From the NCBI RefSeq assembly GCF_001583435.1, contig NZ_CP013251.1:2439617-2503616 (forward strand): DNA of 64,000 nucleotides. The letters are read 5' to 3'. A program made the position numbers and the translations under genes. The stretch is from Endozoicomonas montiporae CL-33. Its GTDB lineage: Bacteria > Pseudomonadota > Gammaproteobacteria > Pseudomonadales > Endozoicomonadaceae. This document shows positions 39,822 through 49,405 of this stretch, one piece after another. The notes beneath the pieces are model-generated. The model made no database searches, was not told where the DNA came from, and was given only the letters and a program-made list of their open reading frames with translations. The number at the start of each line of letters is the position of its first letter. Within the stretch, counting starts at the first letter, position 1.

Positions 39822-41975
39822 ATGAGCTATCAGGTTCTTGCTCGCAAGTGGCGACCTCGTTCTTTCAAAGAGCTGGTGGGGCAGACGCATGTTCTGCAGG
39901 CTCTGGTGAATGCACTGGACCAGGATCGTCTGCACCACGCCTATCTGTTTACCGGTACCCGAGGGGTAGGTAAAACCACCATTGCCCGGATTCTGGCAAA
40001 GTGTCTCAACTGTGAAGAGGGTGTCAGCTCTACGCCATGTGGGCAGTGTGCCGCCTGTCATGAAATTGATGACGGCCGTTTTGTTGATCTTATTGAAGTC
40101 GATGCGGCTTCCCGTACCAAGGTGGAGGACACCCGAGAGCTGCTCGATAATGTTCAGTATGCCCCGACCCGTGGACGCTACAAAGTCTATCTGATTGACG
40201 AAGTGCATATGCTGTCTGCGCACAGTTTTAATGCCCTTTTGAAAACGCTGGAAGAACCACCTCCCCATGTTAAATTTCTGCTGGCAACGACAGACCCGCA
40301 GAAATTACCTATTACTATTTTGTCACGCTGTCTGCAGTTCGGCTTGAAGAATATGACGCCCGAACGCATTGTCGGTCATCTTGAAAATGTACTGGGCAGT
40401 GAGCATATACCCTATGAAACCTCTGCGTTGTGGCAGTTGGCGCGGGCTGCTGATGGCAGTATGCGCGACTCGCTCAGTCTGACCGATCAGGCCATCGCCT
40501 TTGGTAATGGTCGGGTGTCCGAAGCTGAAGTCAGCTCCATGCTTGGTACGATTGATCAGGGTCAGGTGATGAAAATGGTGCGGGCCCTGTCTACTGCTGA
40601 CGCTGGCAGTATTCTGAAGGCCGTGGCTGAACTGTCAGAGCATTCACCGGACTATATGGCTGTACTGAATGATATGTTGTCGGTGCTGCATCGCATCGCC
40701 ATTGCTCAGGCCGTGCCTGATGCGGTGGATAACAGTCAGGGTGACCGTGAGCAAGTGCTGCAGCTGGCAGGAGGCATGCGTGCCGAAGATGTTCAGCTGT
40801 ATTATCAGATCGGTCTGGTGGGCAAGCGTGATCTGCCTCTGGCGCCTGAGCCCAGAAGCGGCTTTGAAATGGCATTGTTGCGAATGCTGGCTTTCAGGCC
40901 GGAGCCTGTTCGAATTGAAGCTGCTATGTCTGGGTCTGGTGGTTCCGGCGTTGATGCTTCGGCAGTGATGGCAGAGCAGACGGAAGCTGCAGAACCTGAA
41001 CCTGAGCCTCTTGTTAATGAGGCTGAGAGTGCTGCTGTTGATGTCGTTGAGTCTTATGAAGCGCTTACGGCTGAAGTCGAAGGTCCGATCCAGCCGCCAG
41101 AGTCTGTGCAGCAGGCTCAGTCACCAGCAGTCAATCCTTTGCCGGATGACTTTTCACCGTCACCGGCTCCGGAGTCCGAACCGATTGGTAGTGCGAATGC
41201 GTTGCCTTTGTCGTCTGAAACGGTTCCTGTGGTTGAGGCTCAGCTTGAGCCTGTAGCATCCTCGTTAGTTAATGTAGAGATTGAGCCTGAGCCTGAGCCT
41301 GAGCCTGAGGTTGAACCTCTGCAAGATGAGTCGCCGTTTGTGTATGAACAGGCGGGAGATCCGGGCTTTCAGGCTGAGTACGTACCTGCAGGTGCAGTCG
41401 ATGTTGAGCCGGCAGATCGTGAAGACGACGATGTTCCTCCACCGCTTTCGACGTATGAAAGCTATGCCGCCAGTATGGATTTGCAGAATCTGCCTGTACC
41501 AGGGTCAACCGTGACTGTTCCGGTGGCTGACGAATCGCCGGTATTGCCTGATCCGTCCGAACGGGTCTGCCTGACAGATCTGGATGCCCGCAGCTGGATT
41601 CCTGTTTATCGTAGTTTGCCCCTGGGCGGGGTGACGCGAACCATTGGCTCTCATTGTGAATACGTTGCCCACAGTAGTGGTCGCATAAATTTGCGTCTTG
41701 ATGAGCAGCGAAGCACGCTATACAACGATACCCATCGGGAGCGTATTGAAGCGGCTTTGTCTGAGTACTTTCAGCAGCCGGTGCGTCTGCAGGTTGAGGT
41801 GGGCGTGGTGCAGACAGAAACGCCAGCGGCCTGGCGTGAGCGCAAAATTGCCGAACGATTACAGCAGGCTCGCGACAGTATTTACAGTGACGCAAACGTA
41901 CAGTCACTGGTTGATCAATTCACTGCTGTTGTTCTGGACGACAGCATTCAGCCCGTCGGTAATGTCATTAAGTAG
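39822..41975 (+). CDS. dnaX: DNA polymerase III subunits tau/gamma
   Basis: Clamp-loader motor and replisome organiser. The product has 717 residues. Walker A GTRGVGKTTIAR near 45, zinc module CLNCEEGVSSTPCGQCAACH near 64-79, Walker B LIDEVHMLSAHSFNALLKTL near 125, SRC motif LSRCLQF near 168. The middle (about 370-570) is a proline/glutamate-rich linker with an EPEPEPEPEVEP run, and the C-terminal domain (about 580-717) is the DnaE/DnaB-binding tau part. I see no A-AAA-AAG slippery site, so a gamma form by frameshift is not supported. First gene of dnaX-ybaB-recR. Confidence 0.96.
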   Translation: MSYQVLARKWRPRSFKELVGQTHVLQALVNALDQDRLHHAYLFTGTRGVGKTTIARILAKCLNCEEGVSSTPCGQCAACHEIDDGRFVDLIEVDAASRTKVEDTRELLDNVQYAPTRGRYKVYLIDEVHMLSAHSFNALLKTLEEPPPHVKFLLATTDPQKLPITILSRCLQFGLKNMTPERIVGHLENVLGSEHIPYETSALWQLARAADGSMRDSLSLTDQAIAFGNGRVSEAEVSSMLGTIDQGQVMKMVRALSTADAGSILKAVAELSEHSPDYMAVLNDMLSVLHRIAIAQAVPDAVDNSQGDREQVLQLAGGMRAEDVQLYYQIGLVGKRDLPLAPEPRSGFEMALLRMLAFRPEPVRIEAAMSGSGGSGVDASAVMAEQTEAAEPEPEPLVNEAESAAVDVVESYEALTAEVEGPIQPPESVQQAQSPAVNPLPDDFSPSPAPESEPIGSANALPLSSETVPVVEAQLEPVASSLVNVEIEPEPEPEPEVEPLQDESPFVYEQAGDPGFQAEYVPAGAVDVEPADREDDDVPPPLSTYESYAASMDLQNLPVPGSTVTVPVADESPVLPDPSERVCLTDLDARSWIPVYRSLPLGGVTRTIGSHCEYVAHSSGRINLRLDEQRSTLYNDTHRERIEAALSEYFQQPVRLQVEVGVVQTETPAAWRERKIAERLQQARDSIYSDANVQSLVDQFTAVVLDDSIQPVGNVIK

Positions 41976-42028
41976 CTTCTGGCTACTGTCGCGGGCTTTA
42001 ATTAAACGAACCTGGATAAGGAGTTAAT

Positions 42029-42355
42029 ATGTTCAAGGGTGGTATGGGCAATCTGATGAAGCAGGCCCAGAAAATGCAGGAAGATATGCAGCGGGTTCAG
42101 GAAGAACTGGCCAATGCCGAAGTGGTGGGTGAATCCGGCGCTGGTATGGTCAAGGTCACCATGACCGGACGTCACGACGTCAAGCGCGTTGAAATTGATC
42201 CGGGTCTGATGGAAGAAGATAAGGAAATGCTGGAAGACCTGCTGGCTGCGGCAGTAAACGACGCAGTTCGTAAGGTTGAGAGCAACAACAAGGAAAAAAT
42301 GTCCGGCATCACAGCGGGTATGAATTTGCCTGACGGCTTTAAAATGCCGTTTTAA
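42029..42355 (+). CDS. ybaB: nucleoid-associated protein YbaB/EbfC
   Basis: DNA-binding dimer of 108 residues. N-terminal [20 protein letters not shown] is the family start, then [20 protein letters not shown] and [14 protein letters not shown] strong AAGGAG site is seven bases before the ATG. Sits between dnaX and recR, as in most proteobacteria. Confidence 0.96.
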   Translation: MFKGGMGNLMKQAQKMQEDMQRVQEELANAEVVGESGAGMVKVTMTGRHDVKRVEIDPGLMEEDKEMLEDLLAAAVNDAVRKVESNNKEKMSGITAGMNLPDGFKMPF

Positions 42356-42373
42356 CCGAGAGGCAGGTCATCT

Positions 42374-42973
42374 ATGTTTAGCCCTTTGATCAAGGAATTG
42401 ATGGAGAGCCTGCGTTGTCTGCCCGGGGTGGGGCCGCGTTCATCCCAGCGGATGGCGCTGCACCTGCTTGAACGTGATCGCGAAGGAGCGCTGCGGCTGG
42501 CAAAAGCTCTGGGTGAAGCGGCTGAAGGCGTTGGGCGTTGTCGTGATTGTCGCACCCTGTGTGAAGATGATCGCTGTGATATTTGCGCTCATGCCGGACG
42601 TGATCAGACAATGCTTTGTGTGGTTGAGAACCCTTCCGACGTTATGGCATTTGAGCAGGCGGGCGGATACCGTGGTCGTTATTTTGTTCTGATGGGGCAT
42701 CTGTCGCCCATTGATGGCATCGGGCCGGATGATATTGGTATTACAGAGCTTCTGCAGCTGGTCACAAAAAATCAGGTGTCTGAAGTGATTCTTGCTACGA
42801 ACCCTACGGTTGAGGGTGAGGCAACGGCCCATTATATTGCCGAAGAGCTGAAGCGTAGAGATGTGGAAGCAACCCGCATTGCTCACGGTGTGCCATTAGG
42901 TGGTGAGCTGGAGTACGTTGATGGTGGTACTCTGGCTCATGCGCTGGCCGGGCGTCGTAAGCTGGTGACCTGA
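42374..42973 (+). CDS. recR: recombination mediator RecR
   Basis: With RecF/RecO loads RecA onto gapped DNA. The product has 199 residues: helix-hairpin-helix [17 protein letters not shown], zinc finger [16 protein letters not shown] at about 57-72, Toprim domain with [16 protein letters not shown] and the C-terminal [20 protein letters not shown]. Ends the dnaX operon, 18 bp after ybaB. Confidence 0.97.
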   Translation: MFSPLIKELMESLRCLPGVGPRSSQRMALHLLERDREGALRLAKALGEAAEGVGRCRDCRTLCEDDRCDICAHAGRDQTMLCVVENPSDVMAFEQAGGYRGRYFVLMGHLSPIDGIGPDDIGITELLQLVTKNQVSEVILATNPTVEGEATAHYIAEELKRRDVEATRIAHGVPLGGELEYVDGGTLAHALAGRRKLVT

Positions 42974-43283
42974 ACGGGCTATCAATGTTGGTGGCGCTCC
43001 TTTCATTTTAATGTCGGGAGGTCGCCACATTCCCTTTACGGAATCTGAGTAGAAAACTATTCACACGGCTTCTGTTGTCCTTAAATCAAGTTTCAAGCTA
43101 TTGTTCTGACTCAGTCATCGTGCTGGTTATATGAGCCAGAAGCTTATGCTCATCACTTAGGATTTGTCTGAAAATAAGTTCCGTATTTCACTATCGCTTA
43201 CCTCAAGCCATTACTGGCTGATGATTGCAGTAAATCGGGAAGTTATTTTTAGACGATTCCTTAGTAGTATGACTCTCCGCTTC
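42974..43283. other. convergent gap between recR and flhA
   Basis: Contains an imperfect hairpin GTGGCG (42991-42996)/CGCCAC (43023-43028) that may end recR; no T-run. No gene or other repeat seen. Confidence 0.4.
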
Positions 43284-45392
43284 TCAGCCCAGATTGATAT
43301 CCACAACAATCTGTCGGTTGTCGGGTATCTCGTTGTAGGAGAGCACTGCCAGCTCGGGTGAACACAGTCGTGCAAATCGTGCCAGTAATGGACGCAGTTG
43401 CGGAGCAACCAGCAGGATTGGGGTTTTTCCTGTGTTTTGCATGGTCTGGGTTACATCCGGCATGTGTTTCTGAAGCTGCTCGGTGACATTAGGTTCCAGC
43501 GGGATAGCATCGGGTGCAAATTGACCGCCGCCCTGTTGCTGTGTCTTCTGAAAGGCCTGCAGTAATAGTTGTTCCAGTGGCTGAGCCAGTGTGGCTACCG
43601 GAATCAGGCTCTCCATACCGACCAGATTGTCAAGTATCGTTCGGCGCAGGGCAATACGAACTTCCTGTGCCAGAGCGATGGGGTGAGTGTGGCGATTACT
43701 GGCATCGAGGAGTGTGCCACCAATGGTGCGAACATCGGTCAGCGGAATGTTGTCCTGTAACAGGTGCTGAAATACCTGTTGTATCGTATTGACGCTAAGC
43801 TTCGACGGGGTAAGTTCGTCGCAGAGTTTGGGGGCGATTTTCTTCAGGTTATCAATCAGCTGTTGTGTTTCTTCATAGCCCAGCAGTTCATGGGAATGGT
43901 CTTCCATGATTTTGCTGATGTGTGTGGCAATAACGGTTGAAGGGTCTACCACGGTATAGCCCAGTGCCAGGGCATTGTCCCGCTGATCTTCATCAATCCA
44001 TACTGCTGGCAGTCCATAAGCGGGGTCAGTGGTTTTGCTGCCTTCAATCTCTCCGTAAACCTCACCGGGGTTCAGTGCCAACAGCTTGTTGACATGAATA
44101 GTGGCTTCTGAAATACCCACCCCTTTCAGGTTGATTCGGTAATCGGTTGCCTGCAGCTGCAGGTTGTCGCGAACGTGAACGGAAGGAATCAGGAAACCGG
44201 TAATGGCTGACAGGTTTTTACGGATACCTTTGATTCGATCCAGCAGTTCGCCGCCGCGTTTTTCGTCAACAAGCCCAACCAGTCGATAGCCCAGTTCCAG
44301 ACTCAGGGTATGGACAACAGGTACATCATCCCAGCTGAGTTCACGCTTTTCCGGTTGTTGCGGGTTGATGTTTTCCTTCAGGTCGTTAGTGACTTTTTCA
44401 ACAACTTCTGTCGTTTTCTTACTGCGTGACATCATCCATGCTGCAAATGCCGCAACGGAGCCAAGACTCAGAAAGGCGAAGTGAGGCATGCCGGGCACGA
44501 TGCCCATAATAATCAGTACGCCGGCAGCGACAGCAAGAGCTTTGTTGGTACCAAACATCTGTCGGGTAAGTTGGGCACCCATATCTTCAGAGTCGCTGAC
44601 ACGGGTGACCATGATGGCTGCAGTGGTAGAGAGCAACAATGATGGAATCTGGGCCACCAGACCGTCACCAATGGTCAGTAGTGCATAGGTCTGGAACGCC
44701 AGACCGAACGAAAGGTCGTGCTGCAAGACACCAATGGCAATACCGCCGATAATGTTTATGAACAGAATCAGGAGGCCGGCAATGGCATCACCGCGGACAA
44801 ATTTACTGGCACCGTCCATCGAACCATAGAAATCCGCTTCCTGTCGTACTTCTTCACGACGGGTTCTGGCTTCATCCTGAGTGATCAGGCCGCTGTTGAG
44901 GTCGGCGTCGATGGCCATCTGTTTGCCGGGCATGGCATCCAGAGTAAATCGGGCGGTCACTTCCGAGATGCGACCACCACCTTTGGTGACCACCACAAAG
45001 TTGATAATCATCAATATGGTGAACACTACCAGACCCACCACATAGTCGCCGCCTATCACTACATTACCAAAGGCTTCAATCACTTTACCGGCAGCGGCTC
45101 CGCCATTGTGGCCGTTCAGTAGTACGATACGGGTTGAGGCGACGTTCAGAGCCAGTCGCATCAGGGTGGCAATCAGTAGTATGGTGGGAAACACCCTGAA
45201 ATCCAGAGGTCTTAAGGTGTAAACGGCCACCATCAGTACCACCAGTGCCAATGCAATGTTAAACGTAAACAGGGCATCCAGCAGTAGTGGTGGAATCTGC
45301 AGGGTGACCATCGCCAGCAGTGCCAGCAAGAGCAGAGGAGCCCCCATATGGTTGCCGGAGGGCAATAGTTTCTTTGCGGATAGGGTGTTCAT
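43284..45392 (-). CDS. flhA: flagellar export gate protein FlhA
   Basis: Largest membrane component of the flagellar type III export gate, using the proton motive force and docking export chaperones. The product has 702 residues (E. coli 692). Eight membrane helices occupy about 20-330, with the FHIPEP-type signature visible in the loop (GRISEVTARFTLDAMPGKQMAIDADLN near 145-170). The cytosolic C-domain (350-702) carries GYRLVGLVDEKRGGELLDRI and the PAVWID region. Last gene of the leftward block, 13 bp after flhB. Confidence 0.97.
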   Translation of the reverse strand: MNTLSAKKLLPSGNHMGAPLLLLALLAMVTLQIPPLLLDALFTFNIALALVVLMVAVYTLRPLDFRVFPTILLIATLMRLALNVASTRIVLLNGHNGGAAAGKVIEAFGNVVIGGDYVVGLVVFTILMIINFVVVTKGGGRISEVTARFTLDAMPGKQMAIDADLNSGLITQDEARTRREEVRQEADFYGSMDGASKFVRGDAIAGLLILFINIIGGIAIGVLQHDLSFGLAFQTYALLTIGDGLVAQIPSLLLSTTAAIMVTRVSDSEDMGAQLTRQMFGTNKALAVAAGVLIIMGIVPGMPHFAFLSLGSVAAFAAWMMSRSKKTTEVVEKVTNDLKENINPQQPEKRELSWDDVPVVHTLSLELGYRLVGLVDEKRGGELLDRIKGIRKNLSAITGFLIPSVHVRDNLQLQATDYRINLKGVGISEATIHVNKLLALNPGEVYGEIEGSKTTDPAYGLPAVWIDEDQRDNALALGYTVVDPSTVIATHISKIMEDHSHELLGYEETQQLIDNLKKIAPKLCDELTPSKLSVNTIQQVFQHLLQDNIPLTDVRTIGGTLLDASNRHTHPIALAQEVRIALRRTILDNLVGMESLIPVATLAQPLEQLLLQAFQKTQQQGGGQFAPDAIPLEPNVTEQLQKHMPDVTQTMQNTGKTPILLVAPQLRPLLARFARLCSPELAVLSYNEIPDNRQIVVDINLG

Positions 45393-45405
45393 AGAGACTC
45401 CGTAA

Positions 45406-46563
45406 TCAGCTCCTTTCGTGGGTGGGTTTGCGTTTGCCGTTTGCCTGATAAGAATCGGGTATGTCCAGGCTTGCCATGACCGGTGCGGAAGCCGCAGCGC
45501 CCTGACGGAATTGTCTTAACTGGTGGACATAAGCAAGTACCTGGGCAACAGCCAGATAAAGATCGTCAGGTATCTCCTGATCAATCTGGGTTGAGTAATA
45601 GATTGCGCGGGTCAGCAGCGGTACTTCAACCAGTTGTACTTCGTGGTGTTTCGCCACTTCACGCATTTTCAAGGCGATTTCGTCTACACCTTTTGCCAGC
45701 ACGAACGGTGCGCTGGCACGTCCCTGGTCGTATTTGAGGGCTACCGAATAGTGCGTCGGGTTGACAATAATGACATCAGCTTCCGGAATTTTCTGCATCA
45801 TCCGCTGGTTTGCCATTTCACGCTGTAACTGTCGTACTTTCTGTTTGATCTCCGGTCGCCCTTCGATGTCTTTGTGCTCGTCCTTGACTTCCTGTTTGGT
45901 CATTTTCAGACGTTGATTGTGGTCGTAGAGCTGAAAGGGTGCATCAATGGCGCTGATCGCTACGACACACAATGCATAGGCAAATAAAGCGTTGGCAAGG
46001 GTGGTGAGTCCGACTTCGACGGCGGCATAAAACGACAGCCTAGACAGGTTCAGTAGCTGAGGATAGTTATGCCACAGCAACCAGATCAGGCAGCCGATAA
46101 TCAACAGAATTTTAAGAACCGATTTCACCAGTTCGACAATGCCGCGTTTGGAGAAGACTTTTTTGATCCACTGTGTCGGACTCAGGCGACTGAGTTTGGG
46201 CATAAGAGAATCGCCGTTAAACAGCACGCCACCGAGGATGATTTGCCCCAATGCGCCAGCCAGAGCGATGATGCCCAATGTCAAAGCAACAATAGGAGCG
46301 ACATTGGTTAATGCAAACTGCAGCTGTCGTGCCATTGTACTGCTGTCAAAAATCGCTGCACGATCCAGGGCAAAGCTGCTGTACAGTACGGTACCGATCT
46401 GGTTGCCCACCGGGGCCGCCATAAAACGCAGAATAAGGCTGGATACCAGAAATATCAGGGCTGTACTCAGTTCCCGGGACCGGGGAACCTGGCCTTTTTC
46501 CCGGCTCTTTTGTAATCGTCGGGGGGTGGGGTCTTCGGTTTTTTCCTGATCAGTTTCGCTCAT
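45406..46563 (-). CDS. flhB: flagellar export switch protein FlhB
   Basis: Export-gate protein that switches substrate class from rod/hook to filament by self-cleavage. The product has 385 residues: N-terminal ETDQEKTEDPTPRRLQKSRE, four membrane helices, and a cytosolic domain with the autocleavage motif NPTH in DVIIVNPTHYSVALKYD near residue 270, so switching should work. The start overlaps the fliR stop (ATGA). Confidence 0.96.
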   Translation of the reverse strand: MSETDQEKTEDPTPRRLQKSREKGQVPRSRELSTALIFLVSSLILRFMAAPVGNQIGTVLYSSFALDRAAIFDSSTMARQLQFALTNVAPIVALTLGIIALAGALGQIILGGVLFNGDSLMPKLSRLSPTQWIKKVFSKRGIVELVKSVLKILLIIGCLIWLLWHNYPQLLNLSRLSFYAAVEVGLTTLANALFAYALCVVAISAIDAPFQLYDHNQRLKMTKQEVKDEHKDIEGRPEIKQKVRQLQREMANQRMMQKIPEADVIIVNPTHYSVALKYDQGRASAPFVLAKGVDEIALKMREVAKHHEVQLVEVPLLTRAIYYSTQIDQEIPDDLYLAVAQVLAYVHQLRQFRQGAAASAPVMASLDIPDSYQANGKRKPTHERS

Positions 46564-47327
46564 CGCATCTGCATATAGCTGCGCAGTGCAGCCAGAGCCA
46601 GTTCGGTCATGTCGGTGAAGACGGCCGGAATGTTAATAAAAACCAGGAACAGGGTGATCATCCCGAACATCATGGTCATGGGGAAGCCCAGTGCAAAGAT
46701 ATTCAGTTGGGAAGCCGCCCGGCTCATGACGCCAAAGCAGAGGTTCACCAGAAGCATGCTGAAGATGGAGGGAATAGCCATCAGGAATGCGCCGCTGAAC
46801 AGCCAGCTGCCCATCAGGGTGAGATCAAGAAAATCATTGGCAAAAAGCCCTCCGCCAATCGGCAGGGTGTGAAAGCTTTCCAGCAGAACGGTAAACAGTA
46901 CCAGATGACCATCCATTGCCAGAAACAACAGAAAGGTCAGTGTCTGCAGCCAGGTGCCCAGTAATGGGGTGGAACCACTGGATGGATCGTTCATAACTGC
47001 CATGGCAAGACCCATTTGCATGGACATCATCTGACCTGCCAGCGTAAACACGGTAAACAGCAGTTTGATGATGAAGGCAAAGCTTAAGCCGATGACTATC
47101 TGCTCCACAGTGATCATCATGCCAGCAGGCGACAGTGGGTCCACCTGTGGCAGGCTGTGCAGTTGTGGGGCGATCAGGAAAGCCAGAGCACCCGCCAGTG
47201 CCAGACGACTGTGGCGAGGTACGCCTTTACCGCCAAAGATAGGCAAAAGCCAGAGCGCGCTGACGATCCGGAACATGGGCCATAGCAGCTGGCCGATCCA
47301 GCTGGTGAGTTCTGCACTGCTCAGCAC
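46560..47327 (-). CDS. fliR: flagellar export gate protein FliR
   Basis: Core export-gate subunit that assembles with FliP and FliQ. The product has 255 residues, about six hydrophobic segments, with LRIAPLF-like MFRIVSALWLLPIFGGKGVP near the N-terminus and QMGLAMAVMNDPSSGSTPLL in the middle. Four-base overlap with flhB and a four-base gap from fliQ. Confidence 0.94.
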   Translation of the reverse strand: MLSSAELTSWIGQLLWPMFRIVSALWLLPIFGGKGVPRHSRLALAGALAFLIAPQLHSLPQVDPLSPAGMMITVEQIVIGLSFAFIIKLLFTVFTLAGQMMSMQMGLAMAVMNDPSSGSTPLLGTWLQTLTFLLFLAMDGHLVLFTVLLESFHTLPIGGGLFANDFLDLTLMGSWLFSGAFLMAIPSIFSMLLVNLCFGVMSRAASQLNIFALGFPMTMMFGMITLFLVFINIPAVFTDMTELALAALRSYMQMR

Positions 47328-47330
47328 GGG

Positions 47331-47600
47331 TTACCCAATGTTGACTGGTATGTTGAAAATAATGGACGTAGCCAGTTCCATAATCTGCTGTAACAGCCAG
47401 GGGCCGGCAAATACGATAGTTAGCAGCGTGGTGAGCAGTCTTGGCAGGAAGCTCAGTGTTTGCTCGTTAATCTGTGTGGCAGCCTGAAATACGGCGACCA
47501 GCAGGCCGACCAGCAGACCCGGGCCAATGATGACGACGACCATCATTACAATGAGGAACTGCGCCTGACGAAACAGGTCGAGAGCGATTTCCGGTGTCAT
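47331..47600 (-). CDS. fliQ: flagellar export gate protein FliQ
   Basis: Small export-gate subunit, 89 residues, two membrane hairpins: MTPEIALDLFRQAQFLIVMM and the conserved GLLVGLLVAVFQAATQINEQTL, the family signature. Gene order fliP-fliQ-fliR is canonical. Confidence 0.96.
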   Translation of the reverse strand: MTPEIALDLFRQAQFLIVMMVVVIIGPGLLVGLLVAVFQAATQINEQTLSFLPRLLTTLLTIVFAGPWLLQQIMELATSIIFNIPVNIG

Positions 47601-47663
47601 AGTTTCTCCGTCGTACGTCTGTTGTTTATCAGTCCGTGTCTGGTAAATAGTGCTTGTGAGGCG

Positions 47664-48488
47664 TTAAAAACTGGCTGCCAGAGTGCCGACAATCAGGGTC
47701 CAGCCATCGATGAGGACAAACAGCATAATTTTGAAGGGCAGGGATACCACCAGTGGCGACAACATCATCATACCCATTGCCATCAGGACACTGGCCACCA
47801 CCAGGTCAATGACCAGAAAGGGAATAAACAGCATAAAGCCGATTTGAAAAGCGGTTTTCAGTTCGCTGATCACAAAGGCGGGTACCAGTACGCTCAGGGG
47901 CATCTCGTCAGCGTTGTTTGCCAGAGGTTCGCCGGAAATATCCGACATCTGTTGCAGGGCTGGTGCATGGGTTTGCTCTAGCATGAATCGCTTGAACGGT
48001 ATGGCAGCTTCTGTAACAGCTTCGTTGAAGGTCAGTTCTTCTGCGACCCATGGTTCAACAGCTTGTTCCCATGTGCTGGTAAATACCGGTTGCATAATAA
48101 ACAGGGTCAGGAACAGGGCCAGACCGATCAGTACCGGGTTGGGTGGTGACTGTTGCAGACCGATAGCCTGTCGTAACAGGGAAAAGACGACAATGATCCG
48201 TGTAAAGCTGGTCAATACCAGCAGCAGTGCCGGCAGAAATGACAGGGCACTCAGCAGAAGCAGGATTTGCAGGGTGGTGCTGTATTCCTGAGAGCCGCCA
48301 CTGTCAGTCATGGTGAGCAGTGGAATATCAGGCATCGCCTGACTGACGGCAGGCAGCATGGCCAGTATCAGAGTGATAACGGGCGCAACAGTCAGTCTAT
48401 GGTAGTGCTTGCCCTGAAAGCGGATGCTGTTGGCAGTCGTTGAACTGACGAGTTTAAACATAGACAGAAAGGCCTGGTTGATCATCAT
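47664..48488 (-). CDS. fliP: flagellar export gate protein FliP
   Basis: Pore-forming export-gate subunit. ATG at 48488 gives 274 residues; an ATG at 48533 is also in frame and would overlap fliO by 37 bp, so the start is uncertain. An N-terminal signal sequence (to SQAMPDIPLL) is followed by FliP signatures: LTSFTRIIVVFSLLRQAIGL, PPNPVLIGLALFLTLFIMQP and FQIGFMLFIPFLVIDLVVAS, MGMMMLSPLVVSLPFK. Confidence 0.95.
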   Translation of the reverse strand: MMINQAFLSMFKLVSSTTANSIRFQGKHYHRLTVAPVITLILAMLPAVSQAMPDIPLLTMTDSGGSQEYSTTLQILLLLSALSFLPALLLVLTSFTRIIVVFSLLRQAIGLQQSPPNPVLIGLALFLTLFIMQPVFTSTWEQAVEPWVAEELTFNEAVTEAAIPFKRFMLEQTHAPALQQMSDISGEPLANNADEMPLSVLVPAFVISELKTAFQIGFMLFIPFLVIDLVVASVLMAMGMMMLSPLVVSLPFKIMLFVLIDGWTLIVGTLAASF

Positions 48489-48496
48489 GCAGAGTG

Positions 48497-48922
48497 TCAC
48501 TGAGTGTTGCTCTGCAAAAACTGTTGGGCCCATTTCCAGGCCTGATTTTTCGGGTCTTCAGCGGTTGTGGTGTTAACCTGTTCCAGTGATTCCAGCGTCT
48601 CCATCAGGGTGATCTGCTGGCTGGTGACTCCGATGACTTTAAAGGTTGACCCCGCCTTGATAATGCAGATTTTCTCATTGCGGCCAACGGGTAGGGATTC
48701 GATCAGCTGCAGTGACCGACTTCGTCTGAAATGACTTGTCTGAAGTCGTCTGGTCAGCCATGCCAGCCCGATAAAGCAGGCAATAACAACCGCCAGCATG
48801 CCAGTAGTGAGCAAAATACTGTTTGCCAGCTGGCTGTTCTGTGTGCTGTCGGCTGCTGCTGCACCCGGTAGCAATAATGCTGCCATTAGTGCAGCCAGGT
48901 GGCATGGTCTGATCATAATCAT
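48497..48922 (-). CDS. fliO: flagellar biosynthesis protein FliO
   Basis: Bitopic membrane scaffold for FliP ring assembly. The product has 141 residues: signal-like N-terminus (MIMIRPCHLAALMAALLLPG), one membrane helix (SILLTTGMLAVVIACFIGLAWL), and the short cytosolic domain with LQLIESLPVGRNEKICIIKAG, the usual FliO pattern. It overlaps the fliN stop by one base. Confidence 0.9.
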   Translation of the reverse strand: MIMIRPCHLAALMAALLLPGAAAADSTQNSQLANSILLTTGMLAVVIACFIGLAWLTRRLQTSHFRRSRSLQLIESLPVGRNEKICIIKAGSTFKVIGVTSQQITLMETLESLEQVNTTTAEDPKNQAWKWAQQFLQSNTQ

Positions 48923-49263
48923 TACAGCAGGGAGTTCAGACGATCATTGCCGCCTGCAATATCAATGATTCGGATACCGTATTTGCCCTGGGATTCTACC
49001 ACTTCACCACGGGCGATCAGCGTGCCGTTGACTTTTACATCCAGTGGTTCGCCGGCCTTTCGGTTCAGTTCGATAACAGAACCCTGCGCCAGTGCCAGAA
49101 TCTGTTCTACGGTTTGTTCGGTGCTGCCGACTTCCAGTGAAAGCTGTACCGGAATGTCGAGAATCATGCTCAGGTCAGGCCCTGCAGGTTTGCTGTCGAG
49201 CTGGGTTGCCTCTTCCAGTTCAACGCTTTCGGTTGCTTCTGTTTCATTGGTCACGGTGGACAT
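48922..49263 (-). CDS. fliN: flagellar switch protein FliN
   Basis: C-ring protein, 113 residues. An acidic N-terminal 30 residues is followed by the SpoA/FliN domain: MILDIPVQLSLEVGSTEQTV, LAQGSVIELNRKAGEPLDVKVNG and GEVVESQGKYGIRI. All hallmark positions present. Confidence 0.96.
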   Translation of the reverse strand: MSTVTNETEATESVELEEATQLDSKPAGPDLSMILDIPVQLSLEVGSTEQTVEQILALAQGSVIELNRKAGEPLDVKVNGTLIARGEVVESQGKYGIRIIDIAGGNDRLNSLL

Positions 49264-49405
49264 AGGTAACTCCGAATAATTTTTTGGTGCAATAATTTGC
49301 AGGGAAAGCAGTCAAACTTCTGGATAAGGTTTCGTGCTTTCCGCTATCAGTGTTGGCTTGTGCTACTTAAAGGCGCTATTTAAAGGCGCTACTAAAAGGC
49401 GCTAT

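Noticed and set aside
39822..41975. Programmed frameshift for a gamma form of DnaX
   Set aside because: No A-AAA-AAG-type slippery site seen near the end of the AAA+ part.
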